From DAOUKH01 sp965261455 (GTDB lineage Bacteria; Chloroflexota; Dehalococcoidia; SHYB01), in the NCBI GenBank assembly GCA_965261455.1, contig OZ253453.1:1550001-1614000 (forward strand): a stretch of 64,000 nucleotides of DNA, read 5' to 3'. The notes below the pieces were generated by a model. That model worked only from the letters and a program-made list of their open reading frames with translations, was not told the origin of the DNA and did no database searches. Position numbers and translations under genes: made by a program. Below, one piece after another: positions 46,501-55,178 of the stretch (position 1 is the first letter of the stretch; each line of letters starts with the position of its first letter).

Positions 46501-49026
46501 ATGGGCTACGCCGAGGTCGCGGTCGACGCGCCCACGCAGCCGGGGCGCACGTTCAGCTACTCCTTCGCCGACGACGCGGACGTTCGCGTCGGCCACGCCG
46601 TCCGCGTCCCGTTCGGCTCGCGGCAACTGCCCGGCTTCGTCTTTGAGACGCCGGAACTGCCGGCCTACTCCGAGACCCGCCCCATCGCGGAAGTCATCGG
46701 TCCCGGCCCGCTCCTCTCTCCCGCGCAGATCGAGCTCGCGCGCTGGTTGAGCCAGACGTACCGCTCCACGCTGTTCGCCGCCGCCTCGCTGATGACGCCT
46801 CCCGGCTACCGCGACCACGTCACCGCCACCTATTTCCTTCTGGCTGAGCCGGTGGACTCGGACGAGCCGGAAGACGTGGATGGAGAACCGCGCCAATTGA
46901 CCATGCTGCCCGGCGGTCCCGCGAAAGCCGTCCGCGGCCTCGATCCGGCGCAGGCGGCGGTCGTGGATCTGCTGCGGGGCCGCGACCCCGTGCCCATCGC
47001 CGAGATCGATAAGGCCGTGGGGAAGAAACCGGCCGCCGGGGCTCTGCGAAAGCTCATGCGGAAGGGCGTCGTCGGCAAGTCGTGGACATGGCGCAAGGCC
47101 GGCGTCCGGCCCAAGATGGAGCGCCGCGCCCGCCTGCTCGACGCCGGCGTGGCCGCGGCGGCGGACGAGGACCTGCGCCGCCGCTCGCCCAAGCAGGCCG
47201 GGGTGTTGGACGCCGTCGCCGCGGCGGGCGCCGCAGGTCTCGCTACCGCCGAGGTCGGCAAGGCGCGGGGGCTCTCCAAGTCATCCCTCGACACATTGGT
47301 GAAGAACGGGCTCATCGCTATCGACGAGATCCGTGTCGTCCGCGACCCACTGGCGGGGCGCGACTTCGAGCGGACGACGGCGCTGACGCTCACCCCCGAC
47401 CAGGAACGAGTGTGGGGCGAGATCAGCGGCGCGCTTGACGATTCCTCGGCGGACGGCGCTCCCCGCGTCTCACTCCTCTTCGGAATCACCGGCAGCGGCA
47501 AGACGGAGATCTACCTCCGCGCGCTCGACCGCGTGGCGCTGCAGGGGCGCAAGGGCATCGTCCTCGTGCCCGAAATATCGCTGACGCCGCAGACCATCGA
47601 ACGGTTCGCGGGGCGCTTCCCCGGCCGCGTCGCGGTGCTCCACAGCCACTTGAAACCCGGCGAGCAGTTCGACGAGTGGCGCCGCATCCGCGAGGGCGAG
47701 TTCGACGTGGTGATCGGGGCGCGGAGCGCCATCTTCGCGCCGCAGACCGACCTCGGCCTGATCGTGCTCGACGAGGAGCACGAGTGGACCTACAAGCAGC
47801 AGGATCAGCCGCCGCTCTATCACGCGCGGGACGCGGCGGTGCGGCTCGCTGAGATCGTCGGCGCGGCCGTCATCCTGGGAAGCGCCACGCCCTCGCTGGA
47901 GAGTTTTCACCGGGCGGCTTCCGGCGTCTACCGCCTCTTGGAACTGCCGAACCGGATCGTCGCGAACGGCGACGGGGAGGCGATTACGGACGCGGCGCCG
48001 CTGCCGCGGGTGCGGGTCGTCGACATGCGCGACGAGCTCAAGGCGGGAGTGCGGAGCGTCTTCTCGCGCCCGCTGGCCTCCGGCATCGAGGAAGTCCTCG
48101 AACGGGGCGAGCAGGCCATCCTCTTCCTGAACCGGCGCGGGGCCTCGACATTCGTCCAATGCCGCGACTGCGGCTACGCCGCCCGGTGCAAGAAGTGCGA
48201 CGCCGCGCTCATTTACCACGCCGAGCGCGGCTATCTCCAGTGCCACCAGTGCGGCGCCCGGACCCGTCCGCTCACGGTCTGCCCCGATTGCGGCGGGGAG
48301 CGCATCCGGATGATGGGACTGGGCACGGAGCGGCTCGAAGCGGAGACGCACCGGCGCTTCCCCGGCGCGCGCACGATGCGCTGGGACCGCGACGTAGCGT
48401 CGAGCGGGGATGCGCACCAAGAGATCATCGACACGTTCCGCATGGGCGCCGCCGACATCCTCATCGGGACGCAGATGCTCGCCAAGGGGCTGCACGTGCC
48501 GTCGGTGACGCTGGTGGGCGTGGTCAACGCCGACATCGGCCTCCACGTTCCCGACTTTCGCGCCGCCGAGCGCGTCTTCCAGATCGTGGCGCAGGTCGCG
48601 GGGCGCGCCGGACGGGGCCCCGCGGGCGGGCGCGTGGTGGTGCAGACCTACTCGCCGGACAACTACGCCGTGGCGGCGGCGGCGCTCCAGGACTACCGCA
48701 CCTTCTACGATGAAGAGATCGCGCGGCGGAGCGAGCTGACGCTACCTCCCTTCGCGCGGCTCACCCGGCTCGTATACCAACACGAGAACGCCGAGGCGGC
48801 GATGAACGAGGCGCGGCGCGGCGCGGAGAGCCTGCAACACCGCCTCGACGAGATCGGCTACCCCGGGGCGCTTCTCACCGGCCCCGCGCCGGCGCCGTAC
48901 GAACGCATCCGGGGACGGTGGCGCTGGCAGATCTTGCTACGGATGGACGAGCCCGGCCTCGCCCTCGACGACCTGCCTTTGGCCGATGGTTGGCGCGTCG
49001 ACGTCGATCCGGTGGGTATGTTGTAG
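46501..49026 (+). CDS. priA: Primosomal protein N' (PriA helicase)
   Basis: Restarts stalled replication forks. The N-terminal 3'-DNA-binding domain begins YAEVAVDAPTQPGRTFSYSF. Helicase motifs: GITGSGKTEIYLRAL (Walker A, about 325), DEEHEWTYKQ (II), ILGSATPSLESF (III) and RAGRGPAGG (VI). Between the two lobes lie the zinc cysteines CRDCGYAARCKKCDAAL and CHQCGARTRPLTVCPDCGG. 841 residues is longer than the 730 or so of E. coli owing to a linker between the DNA-binding domain and the helicase. ATG 46501. Confidence 0.95.
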   Translation: MGYAEVAVDAPTQPGRTFSYSFADDADVRVGHAVRVPFGSRQLPGFVFETPELPAYSETRPIAEVIGPGPLLSPAQIELARWLSQTYRSTLFAAASLMTPPGYRDHVTATYFLLAEPVDSDEPEDVDGEPRQLTMLPGGPAKAVRGLDPAQAAVVDLLRGRDPVPIAEIDKAVGKKPAAGALRKLMRKGVVGKSWTWRKAGVRPKMERRARLLDAGVAAAADEDLRRRSPKQAGVLDAVAAAGAAGLATAEVGKARGLSKSSLDTLVKNGLIAIDEIRVVRDPLAGRDFERTTALTLTPDQERVWGEISGALDDSSADGAPRVSLLFGITGSGKTEIYLRALDRVALQGRKGIVLVPEISLTPQTIERFAGRFPGRVAVLHSHLKPGEQFDEWRRIREGEFDVVIGARSAIFAPQTDLGLIVLDEEHEWTYKQQDQPPLYHARDAAVRLAEIVGAAVILGSATPSLESFHRAASGVYRLLELPNRIVANGDGEAITDAAPLPRVRVVDMRDELKAGVRSVFSRPLASGIEEVLERGEQAILFLNRRGASTFVQCRDCGYAARCKKCDAALIYHAERGYLQCHQCGARTRPLTVCPDCGGERIRMMGLGTERLEAETHRRFPGARTMRWDRDVASSGDAHQEIIDTFRMGAADILIGTQMLAKGLHVPSVTLVGVVNADIGLHVPDFRAAERVFQIVAQVAGRAGRGPAGGRVVVQTYSPDNYAVAAAALQDYRTFYDEEIARRSELTLPPFARLTRLVYQHENAEAAMNEARRGAESLQHRLDEIGYPGALLTGPAPAPYERIRGRWRWQILLRMDEPGLALDDLPLADGWRVDVDPVGML

Positions 49027-49089
49027 GGTGCGAAGTAAGACCCTTCACTCCCTGCGTAAAGCTCGGCAGGCGCCGGCGGCGGGAGAACA

Positions 49090-49143
49090 TTAACGCCGTC
49101 TTAGACGGACGTTAACACTGCGTTAACACCGCGCTCCTAACGT
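49090..49143 (+). promoter_or_regulatory. Pho-box-like operator and -10 of the pst operon
   Basis: Four hexamers at exact 11-bp steps: TTAACG (49090), TTAGAC (49101), TTAACA (49112) and TTAACA (49123). Ten bases further is a weak -10, TAACGT (49138-49143). This layout fits PhoB/PhoP-type response-regulator half sites replacing the -35. Start predicted near 49150. The position before pstC supports phosphate-starvation control; the regulator gene is not in the window. Confidence 0.65.
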
Positions 49144-49152
49144 ACGCGGGGC

Positions 49153-50154
49153 TTGAGCGTACGGCGCGGTCGGACGCGCCCTTCGCCGGCCCCCGGAGGT
49201 CACGCGCTGGCAGGTCAGTCCACCCCCATCGGCGAGGCATTCCGGTCGTCGCACGCGGCGGAGTGGAAGCGGTCGAAGCGCTCGTGGGAAGAGGCCGTCA
49301 TCCCCAAGATCCTGCTGGGGATGGGGCTGATCTCGATCCTCACCACCATCGGCATCGTGGTCTCGTTGCTGACCGAGGCGGTGAGCTTCTTCCGCGAGGT
49401 CTCGCTGGCCGCTTTCCTTTTCGACACGAGTTGGACGCCGCGGTTCATTCCCCAAGCGTTCGGGGTCTGGCCCCTCATCACGGGCACGCTGATGGTCTCG
49501 GCCATCGCGGCGGCGTTCGCCCTGCCGGTGGGCCTGCTCACCGCCATCTTTCTGGCCGAGTACGCACCCGACCGGCTGCGCCGGGCGATCAAGCCGGTTC
49601 TCGAAGTCCTCGCCGGCGTGCCGACGGTGGTGTACGGCTTCTTCGCCCTCACTTTCGTCACGCCGGAGATCGTGCGGTTCCTCTTCCCCGAGGCGAACAT
49701 CTTCAACGCGCTCTCGGCGGGGCTCGTGGTGGGGGTGATGATCATCCCCATGGTGGCCTCGATTAGCGAGGACGCGATGATCTCCGTGCCGCAGGCGCTG
49801 CGGAACGGGGCCTACGCGCTGGGCGCGACGAAGTTCGAGACCGCTGTCCGCGTGGTGGTCCCCGCCGCGCTCTCCGGCATCATCGCCGCGTTCATCCTGG
49901 CCATCTCGCGAGCCATCGGAGAGACGATGATCGTCACGCTGGCCGCGGGGGCCACGCCCAGGGTCACGGCGACGCCGCTGGACAGTGTCCAGACGATGAC
50001 CGCGTACATGGTGCAGACGAGCATGGGCGAGGCGCCGCACGGCACGATCGAGTTCAAGACGCTGTTCGCCGTGGGCCTGGTGCTCTTCATCATCACGCTG
50101 GTGATGAACATCTTCGGCCACTTCATAGTGCGGCGGTTCAGGGAGCAGTACTAA
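49153..50154 (+). CDS. pstC: Phosphate ABC transporter permease PstC
   Basis: Inner-membrane subunit of the high-affinity phosphate importer. Six membrane spans, with the EAA coupling loop ISVPQALRNGAYALGATKFE and the family motif LEVLAGVPTVVYGFFAL. Start is unclear. The open frame begins at TTG 49153, but a GGAGGT at 49195-49200 points to CTG 49207, which would start AGQSTPIGEAF. Either is plausible; the conserved part begins near 49300. The first gene of a pst unit here lacks the usual pstS upstream. Confidence 0.93.
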   Translation: MSVRRGRTRPSPAPGGHALAGQSTPIGEAFRSSHAAEWKRSKRSWEEAVIPKILLGMGLISILTTIGIVVSLLTEAVSFFREVSLAAFLFDTSWTPRFIPQAFGVWPLITGTLMVSAIAAAFALPVGLLTAIFLAEYAPDRLRRAIKPVLEVLAGVPTVVYGFFALTFVTPEIVRFLFPEANIFNALSAGLVVGVMIIPMVASISEDAMISVPQALRNGAYALGATKFETAVRVVVPAALSGIIAAFILAISRAIGETMIVTLAAGATPRVTATPLDSVQTMTAYMVQTSMGEAPHGTIEFKTLFAVGLVLFIITLVMNIFGHFIVRRFREQY

Positions 50155-51068
50155 TGGCTTTGAACACGCTCGGCGCCAGCGCCGGCATGGGAGCGAACCT
50201 CTCATCGAGGAAGCTCCGGGGACGGCTATTCCTCACGACGGCAATCCTGGCCACCGGGGTCGGGATCGTGGTGCTGGCGACCCTCCTGATCGACGTCTCC
50301 ACCGACGGCTTCCCCCGCCTGAGCTGGGACTTCATCACCAGCTATCCCTCGCGGTTCGCCGAACGCGCGGGGATACTCTCCGCGTTGATGGGCACCTTGT
50401 GGGTGATGGCGCTCACGGCGCTCTTCTCCTTCCCCCTCGGAGTGGGGACGGCGCTCTACCTCGAGCAGTACGCCCCCAAGAACCGTTTCACCGACGTTAT
50501 CCAGACCAACATCGCCAACCTCGCCGGGGTCCCGTCGATCGTGTACGGCATCCTGGGGCTCACCGTCTTCGTGCGGTGGTTCGCCCTCGACCGCAGCGTC
50601 CTGGCCGGCGCGCTGACGATGACGCTGCTCATCCTGCCGATCACCATTATCGCGTCGCGGGAGGCGATTCGGGCGGTGCCCAACTCGCTCATTACCGCGT
50701 CCTACGGGCTTGGGGCCACGAAGTGGCAGGTGGTGCAGACGACGATCCTGCCCTACGCCTTCCCCGGCATTCTCACCGGGACGATTCTCTCGATGTCGCG
50801 GGCCATCGGCGAGACGGCGCCCCTGCTCATCATGGGCGCGCTGACCTTCATCGCCTTCGTCCCCGGAAGCGACGGCTTCTGGAACGGACCGCTCGACCCG
50901 TTCACCGTGCTCCCGATTCAGATATTCAACTGGGCTTCGCGCCCGCAGCACGCGTTCTTAGAGACGGCCGCGGCGGGCATCGTGGTGCTCCTCATCGTCT
51001 TGCTGGCGATGAATTCGCTGGCGATCTTCCTCAGGAACAAGTACCAGAAGCGCATTCAGGACGCATAG
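50154..51068 (+). CDS. pstA: Phosphate ABC transporter permease PstA
   Basis: Second permease subunit, 304 residues with six spans. It has ANLAGVPSIVYGILGL and the coupling loop AIRAVPNSLITASYGLGATKWQVV. ATG overlaps the pstC stop by one base (TAATG). Forms a heterodimer channel with PstC, powered by PstB. Confidence 0.95.
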   Translation: MALNTLGASAGMGANLSSRKLRGRLFLTTAILATGVGIVVLATLLIDVSTDGFPRLSWDFITSYPSRFAERAGILSALMGTLWVMALTALFSFPLGVGTALYLEQYAPKNRFTDVIQTNIANLAGVPSIVYGILGLTVFVRWFALDRSVLAGALTMTLLILPITIIASREAIRAVPNSLITASYGLGATKWQVVQTTILPYAFPGILTGTILSMSRAIGETAPLLIMGALTFIAFVPGSDGFWNGPLDPFTVLPIQIFNWASRPQHAFLETAAAGIVVLLIVLLAMNSLAIFLRNKYQKRIQDA

Positions 51069-51095
51069 CTCCGCGGGCGACCCGCAAGAGGTAGA

Positions 51096-51980
51096 ATGAC
51101 GACACGAGAACAGACGACAGCGCCGCCCACAGCCCCCGTGAACGGATCGGTGGTCTCCATTAGCCTGCCCACGGACACCCGCGAAGTGACGAGCGGAAAG
51201 CCCTCGGAAGAGGAGATGATCGCGCTCGAGACCAAGTCGCTGAATATGTATTACAGCGACTACCTGGCGCTCGAAGACATCTCCTTGCAACTCGCGGCGA
51301 AGAAGATCATCGCGATCATCGGGCCTTCGGGGTGCGGCAAGAGTACGCTGCTCCGGGTGTTCAACCGCATGAACGAATTGATCCCCGGCGTACGCATCGA
51401 AGGGCAGGTGCTCTTCAACGGGCAAGACCTCTACGCCCCGTCGGTGGACGCCACCGAGGTCCGGTTCCGCATCGGCATGGTGTTCCAGAAGCCGAACCCG
51501 TTCCCCAAGTCGATCTACGACAACGTCGCCTTCGGGCCGCGCATCAACGGCTACAAGGGCGACATGGACGAGCTCGTCGAGCGGTCGCTCATCGGCGCGG
51601 GGCTCTGGGAAGAGGTGAAGGACCGGCTCAAGACGAACGCGCAGGAGCTCTCGGGCGGGCAGCAGCAGCGCCTCTGCATCGCGCGGGCCATCGCCGTCGA
51701 GCCCGAGGTCATCCTGATGGACGAGCCCTGCTCGGCCCTCGACCCCGCGGCCACGCTCAAGATCGAAGACCTGATGCAGGAGATCGTTTCGGACTACACT
51801 ATCCTCATCGTGACCCACAACATGCAGCAGGCGGCGCGGGTGTCGGACTACTCGGCGTTCATGTCCACCGAGGGCGGCGGCAAGCCGGGCAAGCTGATCG
51901 AGTTCGGCCCCAAGGACGAGATTTTTACCAACCCCAAGGACCAGCGCACGCAGGACTACATCACGGGGCGGTTCGGATGA
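51096..51980 (+). CDS. pstB: Phosphate ABC transporter ATP-binding protein PstB
   Basis: ATPase of the phosphate importer. Walker A GPSGCGKSTLLRVFNRMNEL, the Q-loop VFQKPNPFPKSIYDNVAFGPR typical of PstB, signature LSGGQQQRLCIARA and Walker B VILMDEPCSALDP. 294 residues; the first about 45 are a Thr/Pro-rich extension not found in E. coli PstB. The stop overlaps the phoU start (ATGA). Confidence 0.96.
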   Translation: MTTREQTTAPPTAPVNGSVVSISLPTDTREVTSGKPSEEEMIALETKSLNMYYSDYLALEDISLQLAAKKIIAIIGPSGCGKSTLLRVFNRMNELIPGVRIEGQVLFNGQDLYAPSVDATEVRFRIGMVFQKPNPFPKSIYDNVAFGPRINGYKGDMDELVERSLIGAGLWEEVKDRLKTNAQELSGGQQQRLCIARAIAVEPEVILMDEPCSALDPAATLKIEDLMQEIVSDYTILIVTHNMQQAARVSDYSAFMSTEGGGKPGKLIEFGPKDEIFTNPKDQRTQDYITGRFG

Positions 51981-52660
51981 CTATCGATCAGCCAAAAACG
52001 AGAGTCGGTTTCGAGCACGATCTCCAAGAGCTTCAGGACAACGTGCTCGCCCTGGGCAGCATGGTGGACAAGGCGGTGGTCAAGGCCATCGAGGCGTTGA
52101 AGCAGCAGGACATCGGGTTGGCCCGCCGCGTGGTGCAAGAGGACAACCTGATCAACGCGCAGCGCTTCGCCATCGAGGAGAAGTGCATCCACCTGTTGGC
52201 GACGCAGCAGCCGATGGCCATCGACCTGCGCACGATCGTCGCCGTGCTCCAGATGGCGGTCGACCTCGAACGCATGGGCGATCACGCCGAGGGCATTGGG
52301 CGCATCACGATCCTCATCGGCGACCAGCCGCTCATCAAGCCGCTGGTGGACATTCCCCGCATGGCCACGCTGGCACTCGACATGCTCCGTCGCTCCCTGG
52401 ACGCCTTCCTTGAAGGCGACATCGAGAAGGCGAAGCAGGTCTGCATCGACGACGACGAGGTGGACGACCTCCACGATCAGGTCTACAACGAGCTGATCAC
52501 CTACATGCTCCGCGACCCGCGCAACATCACCCAGGCGACGTATCTCACCTGGGTCACCCACAACCTCGAACGCATCGCCGACCGCTGCACGAACATCTGC
52601 GAGCAGGTGGTGTTCGTCGAGACGGGCAAGCGGGAGCAGCTCGGCGCGAGCCAGTACTAG
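51977..52660 (+). CDS. phoU: Phosphate signalling protein PhoU
   Basis: 227 residues, two three-helix PhoU repeats with metal-binding acidic motifs (EEKCIHLLATQQPMAIDLRT, DLERMGDHAEGI, and later HNLERIADRCTNICE). PhoU restrains the PhoR-PhoB system when phosphate is plentiful and modulates PstSCAB. ATG overlaps pstB. Completes pstC-pstA-pstB-phoU. Confidence 0.95.
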   Translation: MTIDQPKTRVGFEHDLQELQDNVLALGSMVDKAVVKAIEALKQQDIGLARRVVQEDNLINAQRFAIEEKCIHLLATQQPMAIDLRTIVAVLQMAVDLERMGDHAEGIGRITILIGDQPLIKPLVDIPRMATLALDMLRRSLDAFLEGDIEKAKQVCIDDDEVDDLHDQVYNELITYMLRDPRNITQATYLTWVTHNLERIADRCTNICEQVVFVETGKREQLGASQY

Positions 52661-52689
52661 GCACCGCGCCCCCCACTCGGCGCAGCCGC

Positions 52690-53244
52690 TCAGGAAACGG
52701 TCTGCAGCTCGATGTGCTGGCCCAGGGTCAGCAGTCCCGTGGCGGCGAGGTCGGTCTTCACGAACGCCTGCACCAGGACGTCGGTGTCGTTAGGGCCCCG
52801 GCGGGACGCCCCGGGCTTGAAGACGCCGGAAACCTCGACGCGGCCGGAAAGCGCGCCGGAGCCCAGTGCGCGGATACGCTCGACGGTCTCCTCCCACGCC
52901 ACCGGTGAGGGATAACGGATTCCGAAGTGGGGCGCGAGCTGGGGCCGCTCGGCGAGCAGGGCGCGGTAGGAAGTCTCGGCGGCGGCGAGCTCCCCGGCGC
53001 CGGCGGCCCGCCGGAGTGCCTGCTCGAAGCGCCACTGCTCGGGGGTGACTTCGGAGGCGTAGAGGACGTTGTTGCGGAGGTCGGAGCTTTCCTCGTCGAT
53101 CTTGGCGACGAACCAAACGCCCCCGTTATCCACCACACGGCAGCCCAGCGTCTGGAAGAACTGCGCTGCGAGCGCCCGCTCGCCGGGGGCGTAGACAAGC
53201 TCGACGTGGTTCAGGAGCCGGCCTTCGCCGTCGAGCAGGTCCAC
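52690..53244 (-). CDS. VOC-like family protein
   Basis: 184 residues. The first half (LLNHVELVYAPGERALAAQFFQTLGCRVVDNGG) has the beta-alpha-beta pattern of the glyoxalase/dioxygenase (VOC) superfamily; the second half (RVEVSGVFKPGAS... DVLVQAFVKTDLAATGLLTLG) could be the paired module. Metal ligands are not certain. Start GTG 53244, 9 bp after the RAM-domain gene. Function unknown. Confidence 0.55.
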   Translation of the reverse strand: MDLLDGEGRLLNHVELVYAPGERALAAQFFQTLGCRVVDNGGVWFVAKIDEESSDLRNNVLYASEVTPEQWRFEQALRRAAGAGELAAAETSYRALLAERPQLAPHFGIRYPSPVAWEETVERIRALGSGALSGRVEVSGVFKPGASRRGPNDTDVLVQAFVKTDLAATGLLTLGQHIELQTVS

Positions 53245-53253
53245 GGACTGGCC

Positions 53254-53493
53254 CTAGGCCCAGTCCGTCATATCGACGGGGAGGCACGTCACGGTACGGG
53301 CTACGCCGGGTGTGGAGTGGACCGCGCTGGTCACGACCTGCACGCCCTTGTAGCTGTCCGTCTCGACGACGGCAATGATGTCGTAGGGGCCGGTGATGAG
53401 ATGTACTTCGGAGACGTCTTCGATCTTCTTGAGCGCCACGGCGACGGGCCGGGCCTTGCTGATCACGGCCTCGATCAGGACATACGAGCGCAT
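53254..53493 (-). CDS. Stand-alone Lrp/AsnC ligand-binding (RAM) domain protein
   Basis: 79 residues with the ferredoxin-like fold of Lrp effector domains (YVLIEAVISKARPVAVALKK, VSEVHLITGPYDIIAVVE). There is no helix-turn-helix. Such small proteins bind amino acids or similar ligands and can assemble with full-length regulators. ATG 53493 with GGAGGCGCC upstream. In one unit with the VOC-like gene. Confidence 0.85.
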   Translation of the reverse strand: MRSYVLIEAVISKARPVAVALKKIEDVSEVHLITGPYDIIAVVETDSYKGVQVVTSAVHSTPGVARTVTCLPVDMTDWA

Positions 53494-53658
53494 GGAGCGG
53501 CGCCTCCGGTCGGTCTGGGTGTCCCCATTCTACTTGCGAAACGCGGGGGCCGCCACGCTACGTTGACAGGGAAGGGCCGCCCTCCTACACTCGCGGCGTT
53601 CCAATCTGTTGCGCGGTGTTTTCGACCTGCCGCGCGTCCAAGTGCGACGGGAGGCGGC

Positions 53659-54366
53659 ATGGCCAACGAGAAGATCTACTTGCACGAGTTCGTCGACATC
53701 ATCCTCCAGAACCGCGCCAAGTACGTGCACCACATGACGGCCAACTGGGGCCCCGTCGGGCGCGTCGAGCGCAAGATGCTCTGTTTCGGCGTCTGGGCCA
53801 CGGTGGGCAGCACTGAGCGGTGGCCCCAAGCGACGAACATGTGGGAGTACAACGGCTGGGACGGGATCGCGTACAGCTTCAACGTCGAGTTCAGCGCCCC
53901 CAGCCATCAGGACAAGTCGCTCACCACGTGGTGGGCCGAGGCGGCCAACTTCCGCAGCGGCGGCTACGACCGCATTCTCATCCCGGCGCACTACTGCCCC
54001 ACCATCGAGGAGAACATCGCGAGCGGGCGCAAGGGCGACGTCTACTACCACGAGATGATCCGCACCGCCCCCGGCCAGGCCAAGACTTATCTCGACCTGA
54101 TGGAGCAGCACTGGCTGAAGAAGGCGGAGAGCATCGGCCTCGACCTCTGCTTCGCGGGGCGCTCGTCGATGATCAACGGCTCCGAGGTCGTCAACGTCTG
54201 GGCGATGAAGGACTGGGAGACTTGGGCGAACGTAGAGGACGCCTACGAGGAGGATGACGAGGTGGCGCGGTGGCGGACGCTGACGCAGCACGTGGCCATC
54301 GACTGGCGGAACAAGCTGCTCGCGCCGTCGCCGCTGAATCCAATGAACACCGGCGAGATACTGTAG
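53659..54366 (+). CDS. NIPSNAP-like (dimeric alpha/beta barrel) protein, paralog 1
   Basis: 235 residues. Two halves are visible: IYLHEFVDIILQNRAKYVHHM...CFGVWATVGSTERWPQATNMWEY and a second half with YYHEMIRTAPGQAKTYLDLMEQHWL...CFAGRSSMINGSEVVNVWAMKDW. This looks like two ferredoxin-like alpha/beta barrel units, the pattern of NIPSNAP-type or antibiotic-monooxygenase-type folds. No obvious catalytic motif. ATG 53659 with GGGAGGCGGC upstream. It is followed by a close paralog and the crotonases, so a role in the same pathway is likely. The fold call is inference. Confidence 0.65.
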   Translation: MANEKIYLHEFVDIILQNRAKYVHHMTANWGPVGRVERKMLCFGVWATVGSTERWPQATNMWEYNGWDGIAYSFNVEFSAPSHQDKSLTTWWAEAANFRSGGYDRILIPAHYCPTIEENIASGRKGDVYYHEMIRTAPGQAKTYLDLMEQHWLKKAESIGLDLCFAGRSSMINGSEVVNVWAMKDWETWANVEDAYEEDDEVARWRTLTQHVAIDWRNKLLAPSPLNPMNTGEIL

Positions 54367-54421
54367 CGCGGTCAAAGGCTAGGGGCAGAGACCCGCGACA
54401 GAGACGCATCGAGGAGACGGC

Positions 54422-55138
54422 ATGGCGAATACGAAGATTTACATCCACGAGTTCGTGGATATCATCCTGCAGAACCGCGCGGCCTACATCATGCACATGA
54501 CCGAGGGCTGGGAGCCCATCGGCCGCGAGCGCAACATGAAGTGCTTCGGCGTGTGGGCCACGGTGGGCAGCAGTGAGCGGTGGCCGGAGACGACGAACAT
54601 CTGGGAGCTCGACGGCATCCACGCCATGGCGCGGAACCTCGAGATCGAGTTCAACAACCCCAAGCACCAGGACCCGACGCTGGAGGTCTGGTGGAGCAAG
54701 GCGCAGGAGTACCGGAGCGGCGGCTACGACCGCCTGGTGCGGCCCGCGCCGTACTCCCCCACCATCGAGGAGAACGTGGCGGCTGGAACGAAGGGCGGCG
54801 TCTATTACCACGAGATGATCCGCACCGCTCCGGGCCAGGCCAAGAACTTCCTGGACATGATGGAGCGCGACTGGACCCCCACCGCGAATCGCCTCGGCAT
54901 GACGCTTTGCTTCGCGGGCCGCTCGATGATGGTGAACGACTCAGAGGTCATCTGCATCTGGGCGATCGACGACTGGCCGGCGTGGGCCAACGTCGAGAAG
55001 GCGTACGAGACCGACCCCGCCGTCGCGCAGTGGCGGCTCCAAACGCAGAACATCGCGCTCAAATGGCGCAACAAACTCCTCGCCGACGGCCCCCTCAATC
55101 CCATGCGAACCGGCGTGCTGCTCCCGCGGCCGCTCTAG
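54422..55138 (+). CDS. NIPSNAP-like (dimeric alpha/beta barrel) protein, paralog 2
   Basis: 238 residues, clearly related along its whole length to the upstream gene: same start (IYIHEFVDIILQNRA), same FGVWATVGSSERWPETTNIWEL, the same YYHEMIRTAPGQAK and CFAGRSMM blocks, and the same end LNPMRTG. The tandem pair arose by duplication and may form a heteromer. ATG 54422 with GAGGAGACGGC upstream. Confidence 0.65.
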   Translation: MANTKIYIHEFVDIILQNRAAYIMHMTEGWEPIGRERNMKCFGVWATVGSSERWPETTNIWELDGIHAMARNLEIEFNNPKHQDPTLEVWWSKAQEYRSGGYDRLVRPAPYSPTIEENVAAGTKGGVYYHEMIRTAPGQAKNFLDMMERDWTPTANRLGMTLCFAGRSMMVNDSEVICIWAIDDWPAWANVEKAYETDPAVAQWRLQTQNIALKWRNKLLADGPLNPMRTGVLLPRPL

Positions 55139-55178
55139 CCAGCCAGCCCCAACACCAGGAGAAAAAGGACCAATAACC

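Noticed and set aside
49027..49089. Possible second operator before the Pho box
   Set aside because: No further TTAACA-like units in phase with the 11-bp array.
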